Source of the DNA: Mytilus galloprovincialis
Lineage: Eukaryota; Mollusca; Bivalvia; Mytilida; Mytilidae
Assembly (NCBI RefSeq): GCF_965363235.1
Contig: NC_134847.1
Coordinates: 55,584,439 to 55,648,438 of the forward strand
Length of the DNA: 64,000 nt
Reading direction: 5' to 3'
Position 1 is the first letter of the stretch. Each line of letters begins with the position of its first letter. Shown here piece by piece: positions 34,700-46,300 of this stretch. The notes under the pieces are model-generated. The model saw only the letters and a list, made by a program, of their open reading frames with translations, was not told the origin of the DNA and did not search any database. The translations under genes were made by a program, and so were the position numbers.

Positions 34700-34860
34700 A
34701 AGTTTTTGACAGTTGTTATCCATTCGTTTGATGTGTTTGGACTTTTGATTTTGCCTTTTGATTTTTGATTTTCCTTTTTGAATTTTCCTCGGAGTTCAGT
34801 ATTTTTGTGTTTTTACTTTTTACTTAGTGAAATGTCAATAAACTCACAGTAAGAGTTATT
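34700..34860 (-). repeat. Dispersed repeat family E, fragment
   Basis: Contains 'TTGACAGTTGTTATCCATTC', 'TTCCTCGGAGTTCAGTATTT' and 'TTTTTACTTTTTACTTAGTG'; it is the reverse of sequence at 38575-38700. Confidence 0.55.
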
Positions 34861-35634
34861 CTTTACTTGCTTTTCCATTGTTTTCCACAATAATTGTTGC
34901 GTGGTATTCTTTGAATTTCTCTGCAAATATGGTTCTCTTTGGACATGCTTTTTTGAGGAATTCGTCTGGTTCAATAGCGTAAATCAGCCCCTCAACTACT
35001 TTTTACATAAATACTAACTTTGGCTTCAACTCCTTGTTCGTCCTTGTCTGGAGATCTTGTTGAAGTTCCAGTTTGGCAAGCATGTTGGAGACTTGTTCAT
35101 CCTCTCTTGACTTGTAATCTCTGGAAATAAATTTTGCCGCTTGACATGTTTTATTTTATTTCCGGGTAGGGGTATCCAATCTGACACAAATTTCAATAAC
35201 TGGAATGCCATCCAAGTTGAATATATGGTGACCCACTATTACAGCATAATTACTTGGAATTGTGCTTAATACCATGATGGTTCAAAAGCATAAACTTAAA
35301 TGGAGACAGAAATTTGACATGAAAGATTGTGGATTAGTGTAAATCAAAAATTAGCTTACTATGATATATGGTTAAAGAATGAATATCAAATAGGGCAGAG
35401 TTGTTATAAAATATCAATATGGCAGAGAAGTGGTTTCAAGTTTCATATAAAGGGACCTGACTGACATGAAATAAAAAATCAAAGGAGTATCCCTATTTGT
35501 CTAATCTTCAAGATGAAATAAAACAAGTATAACAATATTATGCTATTGTATAAATCTACAGAAATAGAATTTGCTTCAAGTAACAGAAATAACTATGTCA
35601 CTAGTAACTTATTTAATAAGTATGTGGGTAATTA

Positions 35635-35814
35635 GTCCTATAACATATGACCTCGGGTCCCGGGAGCATTATTTACTATTTCTATTTACTGTTCTGATAA
35701 AAAAAATTACTATCAATGTGTCACACTTCGATTTCAAAATTAAAAAAATAATGAAAATATCAGTATCAAAACGTTAAAAATTTAATAAGAATGCGAAGTC
35801 ATATGTTATAGGAC
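35635..35814. mobile_element. 180-bp MITE with 17-bp inverted ends and TA target
   Basis: Perfect ends GTCCTATAACATATGAC / GTCATATGTTATAGGAC, with TA on both sides (35633-35634, 35815-35816). TA duplication suggests Tc1/mariner-type mobilisation. The 57-aa open frame across it is not a gene. Confidence 0.85.
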
Positions 35815-35877
35815 TAGTGGAGTATAAGAGATTGTTACAACAGGCTCTTTGTAATCATTTGGTTTGAAAGGATACTA

Positions 35878-36312
35878 GTCCACTTGTATTTTTGTCCGTC
35901 TGATGAGTTAAGCCTTTTTAACTGATTTTGAGAGTTCGCTCTTATGTTGTACTGTTATACCACTGTCCGAGGTTAGGGGGAGGGTTGGGATCCCGCTAAC
36001 ATGTTTAACCCCGCCACATTATTAATGTCTGTGCCTGTCCCAAGTCAGGAGCCTGTAATTCAGTGGTTGTCGTTTGTTTATGTGTTACATATTTGTTTTT
36101 CGTTCATTTTTTTACATAAATAAGGCAGTTAGTTTTCTCGTTTGAATTGTTTTACATTGTCTTATCGGGGCCTTTTATAGCTGACTATGCAGTATGGACT
36201 TTGCTCATTGTTGAAGGCCGTACGGTGACCTACAGTTGTTAATGTCTGTGTCATTTTGGTCTTTTGTGGATAGTTGTCTCATTAGCAATCATACCACATC
36301 TTCTTTTTTATA
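35878..36312 (-). repeat. Dispersed repeat family A, full reverse copy
   Basis: Runs from 'TTGTCCGTCTGATGAGTTAA' to 'ATCATACCACATCTTC', the reverse of the copy at 1917-2345. Confidence 0.8.
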
Positions 36313-36380
36313 GTAGTCTGTATTCTTGATTTAGAAAAATGTAATTGCAAGAAAAAAATTACACATTACTTAGAGTACTT

Positions 36381-36660
36381 TAGATCATTCAGGTAGTCGT
36401 TTTTTAGTATGTACAAATGAACAGCTAGTAATCATTGGATATTGTAGATCATTCCAGTATTCTTGATCACCTATTTATTTGTACCAAAAAAACAGCCAGT
36501 AGTCATTGGATACTGTAGATCATTCAGGTAGTCTTGACTTATTTATTTGTACAAAAAAAAACAAGCCAGTGGTAATTGAATACTGTAGATCATTCAGGTA
36601 GTCTTGACTCTTGATCTGTTCATTTGTATTAAAAAAAACCAGTCAGTTGTCATCTCGACT
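36381..36660 (+). repeat. Four-copy 64-71-bp tandem repeat
   Basis: 'TAGATCATTCAGGTAGTC' (one copy with CC) recurs at 36381, 36445, 36516 and 36586, each followed by 'TTTATTTGTA' and an A-run. Confidence 0.8.
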
Positions 36661-36887
36661 TCACACACGCATATACGAATATCAATTAGATGCTTACGAG
36701 ACATGTTGCAATGTTAAACTTTTTACGGTATGTGAAAATCAAGACTTGCATAAAAAATATCCCAATATTAGAAGCAGTGGCGTCATTTTTCCTCAGAGCT
36801 TTCAGCTCTTTGATTATTTACATTTTTTTAAGAGACTTCTATCTTTGGACATCTAATGATTAGGTATATGATTTTCTTCCTTTCCAG

Positions 36888-37030
36888 TGATTCCTATCTA
36901 TTCACCATTTATTACATCATTCAAACTAACAGCCAGAGAGTTTGAACAAAAGCTGAATAACAAATCTTCCAGAAAAATAACACTTATCATTAGTTGGATA
37001 TCTATTCTCATGTATTTCCTGGGCAAATAA
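36888..37030 (+). CDS. Candidate terminal exon, unidentified gene
   Basis: A good pyrimidine tract and acceptor (TTCTTCCTTTCCAG) precede 47 open codons ending in TAA. With two leading bases of a split codon it reads IPIYSPFITSFKLTAREFEQ, and its last part ITLIISWISILMYFLGK is hydrophobic, as in a C-terminal membrane segment. I do not recognise the protein and found no upstream exon in matching phase. It may be chance. Confidence 0.3.
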
Positions 37031-37035
37031 AGGCA

Positions 37036-37400
37036 ACAGTAGTATACCGCTGTTCGAAATTCATAAATCTATAGAGAAAAAACAAATCCGAGTTACAAAC
37101 TCAAACTGAGGGAAACGCATCAAATATAAGAGAACTACGACACAAGAAACACAACATTAAAATGTAATACACACAGAAACGAACTATATATATATATGAT
37201 ATAACAATGGCCATTTCCCTGACTTGGTACAGGGCATTTTCAGATAAAAATTGTGGGTTGAACTTGGTTTTGTGGCATGTCAAACCTCCTGCTTTAATGG
37301 CAGTGTTAATTATAACATTAAGATTACAATATCACATGACAGGACTACAATACAAATAAATGGGAGAAAATATAGGACAAAGAAACAAACAAAAATTTAG
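37036..37400 (+). repeat. Dispersed repeat family E, copy
   Basis: Contains 'AGTATACCGCTGTTCGAAAT', 'AACTGAGGGAAACGCATCAA', 'CCTGACTTGGTACAGGGCAT' and 'AACCTCCTGCTTTAATGGCA'. Related sequences lie at 38575-38750, 46125-46345 and, reversed, 63800-64000. Confidence 0.6.
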
Positions 37401-37554
37401 TCCTTGTATATATGATGAGTTTATTTAATAGCCAACAACAGGTACCTGGTTAACAATTTAATACGCTAACACACATTAAAATGCTTAGGGATTACCAATT
37501 TTGAAAAGAAGTGTATGCAAACGTTGGCAGAACAATCAAATCTACATACACGTT

Positions 37555-37990
37555 TGATGTCCAAAGTTGTCAATTGACCCTTAAGGACTTATTGCCCTTT
37601 AAGGACAATTTTACACAATTTGTTTATCATGATTTCTAACTTTAAAATATCTCCTTCTTTGAAACTACTGAACCAATTCCAATTAAACTTTAGATGAATT
37701 AGTCTTAGGGTATCTAGAATAAATTCTGTGTTTCATTGTTTGTTTCATCAAACAAACAAAAAAAGCAGCCATGGCCAAAAATAGAATATAGGGTTAAAAT
37801 GTAGTTTTTGGCTTATATCTCAAAAACTAAAGCATTTAGAGCAAATCTGATCTGACTTCACAATGTTCTTTAAGTCAAGTTCTATCAGCCATGAACATTT
37901 TAGATGAATCTAACATTCCATTGTTGGGTTGCTGCCTCTAAATTGGTAATTGAAGGAAATTTTGCAGTTTTGGGTTATTATCTTGAATAA
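37555..37990. repeat. Diverged element-core sequence
   Basis: Contains phrases such as 'AAAACTAAAGCATTTAGAGCAAATCTGA' -like sequence, reminiscent of the tandem cores of bivalve pearl-like elements. No ends or clear second unit can be set by eye. Confidence 0.35.
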
Positions 37991-37994
37991 TATT

Positions 37995-38545
37995 AACAAT
38001 AACACGAACCCAACCAAAACTGGAGGTGATTTCATGTGCTTCGGAAGGGTAAGCTAATCCTGCTCCACATGTGGCACATGTCGTGTTGGTCATGTTATTA
38101 CAAAGCCGGGAAATAATTTTAAATCAGTAGGTCACATTCATATAATGGGAAAGAGGTTATAGTTTCTCGATAAAGAACATATTTGATATAATCAGTAAAA
38201 CAGATATTTCATAACGGCCAACAAACTCATAATGGCGTCCGTAAAATTTACAAAGTGATGATATCAACTTCACAATTTGGAACTCTTGGTTTAAGAGCTT
38301 CCTAGTGAGCAGTAATCCTCTATCAAGGAAATAATGATAGGGAATACAAGACGGGGAATATCGTATCAATTGGGAGATATATACTTCGTATGCAGCCGCT
38401 GCTGAAATGTTACTATTTAAAAATGGAAAGGTCACAATTGGGCTTAAATCATCTCTTTTGTTGTAAAGATTTTTTTCAACCGACCCTCATTGTCAATTTC
38501 TCGATGTAAGTCAAGATAGGGACAGACGTAACTGTATTGGTTGTA
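37995..38545 (-). pseudogene. Penelope-like reverse transcriptase relic 2
   Basis: The minus-strand frame 38157-38435 holds [18 protein letters not shown] and [15 protein letters not shown], the region downstream of the RT catalytic motifs in relic 3. The plus-side flank 38020-38150 matches the non-coding 3' part of the other two relics. The upstream part is missing. Confidence 0.65.
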
Positions 38546-38574
38546 TCCTTTATCTCTCTAAATAAAGGCAACCG

Positions 38575-38750
38575 CAGTATAAGTAAAATTATAAAAAAAA
38601 CTGAGCTCCGAGAAAAATTCAAAACGGAAAGTGTATAATTAAATTGCAAAATTAAAACACATTGAACGAATGGATAACAACCGTCATATTCCTGACTTGG
38701 TACAGGCATTTTCTTATGTAGCAAATGGTGGATTTGACCTGGTATTATAG
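38575..38750 (+). repeat. Dispersed repeat family E, related copy
   Basis: 'AACTGAGCTCCGAGAAAAAT' to 'CCTGACTTGGTACAGGCATT', joined directly to relic 2. Confidence 0.55.
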
Positions 38751-38919
38751 CTAGCTGACTAGAAGACTAGACTCATTAAAGAACATTTCAACAAATTTAT
38801 GTAAATGCATTTAAAAGAAGTAACATAAATAAAAAATGTGACTGACACTTAATCAATTTATAGAACTACACTTAGGGAAGGCAACTCCAGATCAATTTTT
38901 TTCTCCATTTTTTATGCCC

Positions 38920-39077
38920 CCATGTATGGGCATTATATTTTCTGGTCTGTGCGTCCGTTCGTTCGTTCATCTGTCTATCCCACACCAGGTTTACGTTTTT
39001 GGTCAAAGTAGTTTTTGATGAAGTTCAAGTCCAATCAACTTCAAACTTAGTATACACGTTTCGTATGATATGTAGCC
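38920..39077 (+). mobile_element. Pearl/HINE-like 5' fragment
   Basis: TTATGCCCCCATGTATGGGC hairpin-type start, then 'GTCTGTGCGTCCGTTCGTTCGTTC' -like microsatellite and a single core unit, cut off by family C. A similar start is at 51053-51090. Confidence 0.5.
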
Positions 39078-39352
39078 CAGTAGTCTACACTCTGGTGTTG
39101 ACATGAATATCCATTATATGGTCATTTTTTTATAAATTAACTGTGCGGAAAAGTATGAATTATTAAAAATGCTAAGGATTTTCTCATCCCAGGAAATGAT
39201 AATGTTTGGAATTTTGGGTACTCAATGCTTTTAAATTTTATACTTATTTGGCTTTATTACTATTTTGAACTGAGCGTCACTGATGAGTCTTATGTAGACA
39301 AAACGTACGTCTGGCGTATTAAATTATAAGCCTGGTACCTTTGATAACTATA
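39078..39352 (-). repeat. Dispersed repeat family C, copy 2
   Basis: Reverse copy containing 'GTTGACATGAATATCCATTA', 'GAGCGTCACTGATGAGTCTT' and 'GGCGTATTAAATTATAAGCC'. Confidence 0.78.
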
Positions 39353-40213
39353 TATGATAGTTCTAATTTGAATGCCAAATTAGAGTATTGGCCCCAATTT
39401 CACGGTCCATTAAACATAGAAAATGAGAGTTCGAGTCGGGCATCAGTGTACTGTGGACACATTCTTGGTTCTAACTGCATTGATATTATCTCGAAGTTTC
39501 TTTGTTCTTCCAAAAGGGAGTACAATAATTAAGATACCGTAATTTTGAAACCGCAAAAATTTTCAGATGAAAGAATCCAAATTTCCTTTCATCCGATAAT
39601 TTTGAACATATTTAAAAATAGAATTTTAATTAGACAGATGTTGAGATCTTGTATCTTTTAGAGCAGGACATTTGAAAAAAATGTAGTTCGTCTACAGCTG
39701 CATTTTAACATAGCTTATACACTTTCTGTCTTCAGCTTTTATACCAATATGCCTCACTCTCTCAATTTATCTGTTATCAATTTCCATAACTGCAACAAGT
39801 GTATTTTTTACAGTCAAGACAGTTAAATTTTAATATTCAAAGAGCGAAGCTTGCCGAGCTTTTTAAATAATTAAAATTTAACTGTTGAGAGTGGAGAAAT
39901 ATCGTAATACACGAGTTACAGTGGTGGAAACAGTTTCTCTTATGGTTTTTATCCATTCTTTTCAAAGATTTGAAGTGACGTCATCAGGCATGGTCACCTT
40001 TTTTCATGACGTCATCAGACATGGTCACAATAAGAAAATTCAGAAGAAAACAAGAAAATTTAACGTCACAATTACATTTCAACCAATCATATGCTGAGAA
40101 CAGATTTTTCACTAGTGAGGAGAAATATTTTCTCACACCGGTCAGGAAACGTGAAAATGAAGCAAAATTAGAAAAAACAAATGTATCATAAATCAGAAGT
40201 ACTACACATTTTT

Positions 40214-40219
40214 TTTATT
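40214..40219 (-). terminator. Putative poly(A) signal of the metalloproteinase gene
   Basis: TTTATT on the plus strand, i.e. AATAAA on the minus strand, about 40 nt past the stop. It would give a short 3' UTR. Confidence 0.4.
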
Positions 40220-40259
40220 CACAATAGTTAATTAACATAGGTCCTATGAGACAAATATT

Positions 40260-40387
40260 TCATGAAATGATGAAAATGTCAAAATAGTACAATATAGGTA
40301 CCATGCTTAGTAAAATGGAAATGTTTCCTCTAATCACTAGTGAAGCTGAACAAGGCAGTTGTTTAGAGGTCGTACCAGTTCCACTGC
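40260..40387 (-). CDS. MMP exon 7: C-terminal tail
   Basis: Minus-strand acceptor TTCTTCTTATAG; it completes a glycine codon and runs to TGA (40262-40260). It reads [20 protein letters not shown] and then [18 protein letters not shown] plus three residues. The pattern of small residues, a short polar spacer and a hydrophobic end is typical of a GPI-attachment signal; a plain membrane anchor is the alternative. Confidence 0.8.
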
Positions 40388-43300
40388 CTATAAGAAGAAA
40401 GTTTGAAATTGAATGAAAGTACATATAAAAATGAAAAACCATTTCATAATAAATTTTTGCGTACCCCTCCCACTTGGTTCAATACACAAAGATACAATCA
40501 ATATCATATAGATTTTGTCAATAAGACATTCAGTACAAAAAAATACATAAGGTACATAAGGACAGAGATTTCAAGTTGTTCATTTTAAAGAGGACTTATT
40601 TGTGTTTTACTGTGGGTTAGTTTAATCCACATTGGCTAGATTTATAGCAGTAGAGTTGATATCTCACAAAACATGTTTAACCCTGACAGATTTGTGTGCC
40701 TATTCGCTTTACTCTGTTTGCCCATACTATTGCACTAGGTGACCCAATATCGCCAGGAACCTGCAGTCTTTCTAGGTAGTCTTGTTTCCCAAAATTGTGG
40801 TACATTTGTATGTTTTGGAGTTATAAGTGTTGTATCCATTTCACTGAATTAGTATACTTAATTGTTTTCTGGCCAGCTTCAGCTGCATGTGCGCGATTTT
40901 CTAGCTACATTGAAAACCCGTTGGTAGCTTTGGGCTGTTTCTTTTTTTTTTTTACCTTTTTTGACACGTTGCCAGTTTCCTTTTTCTTTTCTATTAAGTG
41001 TAAATAAAACATGCACATAGGACTTCGACCATAATATACAGCACAATACAAAAAGATTGATATTCGGATAATTGTCTTACTCCATAGTCTGATAGTAAAA
41101 CATTATAAAATGAGATTCTAAATTGTTTTTTTATTATTCCAGTTGCATATATATATATATTTGTTAAGGGACATTGAATCTTAATTCATTTGATTTGTTT
41201 CCTTCTTTCTGAAATAATAATGAATGTATATGTTTTATATGTTAATTTGTGTTGGTTACGTAAATATATATTTTGTATATGAAAATTCAATTGCATTAAT
41301 TAATTGAAATTTAAAAGGAATGAATATAAAAGATTCTGGCTACAAATAACGAAAATTTTGAGGACGTAATGACAGGTAGTTTCTTCGTGACCACAGAAGC
41401 ATGTGCCTTTTCAATTTGATTAATTTTGATATATGGCCCCTTTGAAAAGTACTCTTGAGGCTCAAATCCTCCAAACATAATTGTTCTCTTCTAGTGCCTA
41501 GGTTTAATTGCAACTGTCTTAATGTTATCTTGGTACATCATGTGACGAATTTTGCTGCTTCTAGTGGCAAGTTTTTACATAATCAGGCATATTATTGTAT
41601 TAAACATACCTTCGGAACTTAATTAAAGAAAAACAATATGAAAAAAATAGTTTTTTTTTAAAGAAATAGATGACGTTTATCAACCGATAAATCATTAGTT
41701 GTTACAAATATAATTGATACATTACCATAGTGAGCAATGATTGCAGCTCTATCATATGCTTGAATTGTATAACCCGCTGTATAACCAGGGTAATATGGAT
41801 ACATCAAAGCTGACGTATCATCAGTATGGCGAAGTCCTAACAGATGTCCTACTTCATGAGCACCAATAATGAACAAGTCATATCCTGCTCTATTTATCAC
41901 CCATGTTTCACTGTCATCAAAATGACACATTCCACCTGGTGGGTAGAACGCATGAGCTAAAACTCCACCTGAAATATACTCCCTGTCATTTTCGTAATGT
42001 TCTCACAGATGATAAAAGAGAAAACATAACTTCATACAATTGCTTCATTTGTAAAATTGATGACGTTTTCCAAAAATTTTATTGGTTACAAGAAAGCAGA
42101 AAAAGTGAAAATATTGTATCTATGACATTTCAAAAGGTCACACAATGTTTGCGTAACTACTAACTGGACAACATGTAACAAGTGTTATGGCACTAACAAT
42201 TCATCGTTTGTAAGGAAGTATTGTTGTTTGTCTGAAAATAAATGTTTCAGAAGGAAATACAGATAAAATCCTTATTTCCATTTAGGAATTAAGTTGAAAA
42301 TTCTTCATCATTTTCTATTAGATGTCTTATTTAACATGTTTAGATTTTAAGTAAAGGACGATCATATAAAAAAAAATCCGATTTCTGCATTGATGAATAA
42401 AAATATTAGGGAATCTTTTTCAATTGAAGATGTCAAGAAATATAATAGGCATTTGTTTGCAGAATAAATATTTTACTTTTTCAATTGTCTACTGTGACAT
42501 TTTAGTGAGTTTTTATTTGTTGCGTTTTGTTAGCCACTGATTATGGTCATCCTTGTAGATATATTAAATTTTATAGTTAACTCCTATTGGAAATTCTCCG
42601 CTTCACAGTATCTAGAATATGTAGTGCAAATATTACCTTCTCCATCAAAAGGATTTCCATCATTGTGATCCCAAGTTTCAAACGATATGACAATATCACT
42701 GGTGGAACAAGACGTTTCGGTAATCTCAATATCTGCTACATCTGTCCAGAATTTGAATGCTCTTGCGATCTCAGACCTAAAAAATATTTTTCTTCAAACT
42801 TCCTGTGTCATAAATTATTTTATACTAAACTGTTTTTCAAGCTCTTGTTTCTCCTTAAATGAAATCTTATTGTGCTAAATGCTAGGGAGAAGGGTTATAT
42901 TGAAATATATTATCCTGATTATGAAATAATCTATTTATTTTGAGATGCATTTTACGGTTAATATTATGATAAGATAGAAGCTGAAATAATCAAACAATCT
43001 ATTCACCGAGATAACTTGATGTTGCTTGATTAAAGGTAAATGTTAAAATTACCAATCTCTCGATAAGGATTCGGTGCATTAATCAGAAATGAGAGTAATT
43101 GCCACTAAAACAAATTTTAAGTGACAATAAATCATCTGTCTGAAAATTTGCTGTAAATTATCGTTTTGTAGATTTGTTGTAAAGGGTTACTTAATTGACT
43201 AGGATTGTCAGTTTTCTGCGAAAGGTGTTTGGTTTTCTCCAGGCACTTCAGCTTCCTCCACCAAAAAAACCTGACCACCACGAAATAGAACAATGTTGTT

Positions 43301-46300
43301 GAAAGTTGCGTTAAAAACAAAAAAATTTGACTAAAGTAAAGTCCATGATATTTGGTATGCAGTTATGTTACCATTAGAACATTTCATCTTTATGGAAATT
43401 CGCTGATTTGGCCCAGTCCCTCAGTCATGGTCTACTGGTTTTGAAACTTTTGCCTACTTTATATGGATTAATTAGTGAATGGTATTTGATATACAGTTTT
43501 ATAAGCATTGGCATTTTTCATTTCCATAGAGGTTATTTGACAATGCACATTCAGTCATGGTTCATTCACTTTGAAAGTTTTGCATATCGTCGCTGGGCTT
43601 CTAAAATGTCGTATATGCCTATTTTGGCTAAAAATACTTTTTGACACCAATGGTCTGGGCGGGAGGAAATCTTTGGTATTACAAAATAGAATATAGTTAG
43701 ACCAATCAAAATGTGTGAAATAAGACATATTACAAAACTGCCAATGTCAGTTGTTTGTAAAGTTTGCTTCCAAAATATTGTACGATAACTTGAAAATCGT
43801 TGTAGAATGGCTTTGGGAAAAAAATGATTGTTCATTTCTTTATTTCTGTGAAAACAATTTAAGTTCTTAGATAATCCATAAATGTCAAAGTTTTTATTTC
43901 ACTGCTATTTACAAAAATGTTCAAGTTCACATACGACATTTTGGAAGCATGCATTTTGCCAAAATTTTCAAAGCCTGTTTGTGAGATATTTTTTTCTTGA
44001 ACAATTTGTAATTTACAGCATTTTAGAAGCCCAGCGACGATATACTTTACACGTTGAAATATTGCCATTTGAAATTCATCATTTCCTTATACATGTTATA
44101 CTATCAAAATTTAAAAAAAAAACAGATATCTGTATGAATTCAACTCAATATGTCGAGAGTCCAATCTAGACCAAGCTACATGTAGCATCATAAAATTGAA
44201 TCGTTTGAGTTTGATCTATCAGTTAGACAATTATACCTGATTGGAGCTGAAGATAAATCATCTGTTTCTCCAGTAATTCGGTACGTAAGAGACTTTTTGC
44301 TCCATTTTGTACCTTCAATAAGAAAGATTTAATTGTCATCATCACAATTCAACAAATATGTATAGTATTTTTAAAAGCCAATCTACTGATGATACAGTCC
44401 TAACCACCGTTCTTGTGTGGAATCCAGCAATTGTTTTGTGTGTTTGACCCAAAAATACTATTCACTTTAGAACGAGAAAATAGACAGCACTAATTCATGC
44501 ATGCAACTGCTTGTATCATTTTCACATTCCCATACAAAATGTTAACTATACTGGTCAAATTTTCAAAGGATATACACTGATATTCCTTCATGTTTACGCA
44601 TACTGCATTTGATATGTTTGTTATACTTGATTTTTCAATGTTTTTCATTAAAAACAGTTTTTTCCCTTGAATACAATGATTTAAATTGAATGCACTAGTT
44701 TATGATTATTGAAATTCTTGTGCCGCTGGGTTGTTGTTCGTTCATTTTATATTGCACATCTACATATCTTGTACACACATATGCATGCATATTATGAAAG
44801 ATTATAACTCAACAGTCCGTTTATCAGTAACGATATCGTCTCTTGACCTGAATCCTCGCTACATGATTGAAACTGATATGTAAAATGGGACATAACACAG
44901 AGATGCTGATAATGATCATTCACAAACATACCTAATGCATAAGTACCCTTTGGTATCTTATCATCTGGAAGTCCGCAGCGGGGTGTATTTATCAACTTGA
45001 GTGTTGTATTATCCAGCGTACCCGTTATGTTTAAGCTGTTGTATCTTTGGAATTCCCTAAATATAAAATAAATAAGGGGTCAATATCTGAAAAAGCTTGG
45101 TTGCACTATTTGTTAATATTCAATGTAGCGTGTTAAAGGAATCCGAAAAGAATACTATAGGAGGAGTTAATTACAAGCAATAGATATATAAATAAAAATT
45201 GTAGAAGCATAACTTCAACATGTGTGAAATCTGTGACGTCTTAGGAATTTTTATTTAATTATAATTGATAAAAGCGAATTATTATATTACTATTTCACTT
45301 TTGTCGTGGTCCATGCCACTTCTTGTGGACGTTTCGTTCCCAAGGGATCACCAGCCCAGTAGTCAGCACTTCGGTGTTGACATGAATATCAATTATATGG
45401 TCATTTGTTTTTATATTTCCTGTTTACAAATTATTGAATTTTTCGAAATACTAAGCCGGGATTTTGCTTTCAAAGGCATTGATTACCTAAGCCGTATTTG
45501 GCACAACCTTTTGGAGTTTTGAGTCCTCAAATCTCTTCAACTTTGTACTTGTTTGGCTTTGTAACTATTTTGATATGAGCGTCAGTGATAAGTCTCATGT
45601 AGACGAAACACGATCCAGGCGTATTAAATTATAAACCTGGTAACTATAATAAATGGTTGAACAAATAAATCATACTTCAGATGTTTGTATGTATCTTGTA
45701 GCTGGTGTTTCTTTTTTAAATAAGAGTTAGATAGGACTGAAATATGTTTAAACAGACGTTTAAACATTTTTTCTCAGCCATTGTATTGTTTTGTCGCATG
45801 ATTTTGTAGAACTGAGCACGCCCAATTTTACAATTGATTGTTGAACTGGGCATGTATTGGTTGTTTTTTTTTAAGATCTGTTCATCATGCACAATTTCCC
45901 AGGTGTATAAGTGATCATATCTTATATGTATGTAAAGTGATGAAGCCTTGATCATTAAACAATCGTAAAGTAATGGCACCAGGTTTGTCATACAATTTTA
46001 AAACTGTATATGCTTTGATATTTGCGGAATGCCCAGTTTAACTGAAGTGTTTCTTAACTGGGCATGCATTGTTTTAGTTTTCATATAATCTGAAAACTGG
46101 CACAGTTCTTTTTGAACAAATAAAAAAAGTAAAATCACAAAAATACTGAACTCAGAGGAAAATCAATTCGGAAAGTCCCTAATCACATGGCAAAATCAAA
46201 TGACAAAACACATCAAAAACGAATGGACAAACACTGTTGGTACAGGCATTTTCAAATATAGAAAATAGTTATTAAACCTGGTTTTATAGCGCTAAACCTC

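Noticed and set aside
35026-35211. Minus-strand 61-aa frame examined as a possible hemopexin exon of the MMP
   Set aside because: No hemopexin blade motif, no correct phase, and the MMP model already closes with a stop in exon 7.
36611-36856. 81-aa open frame with a possible acceptor near 36646 and a GTATGT near 36728
   Set aside because: The phase does not fit the candidate exon at 36888, and the frame begins in a tandem repeat.
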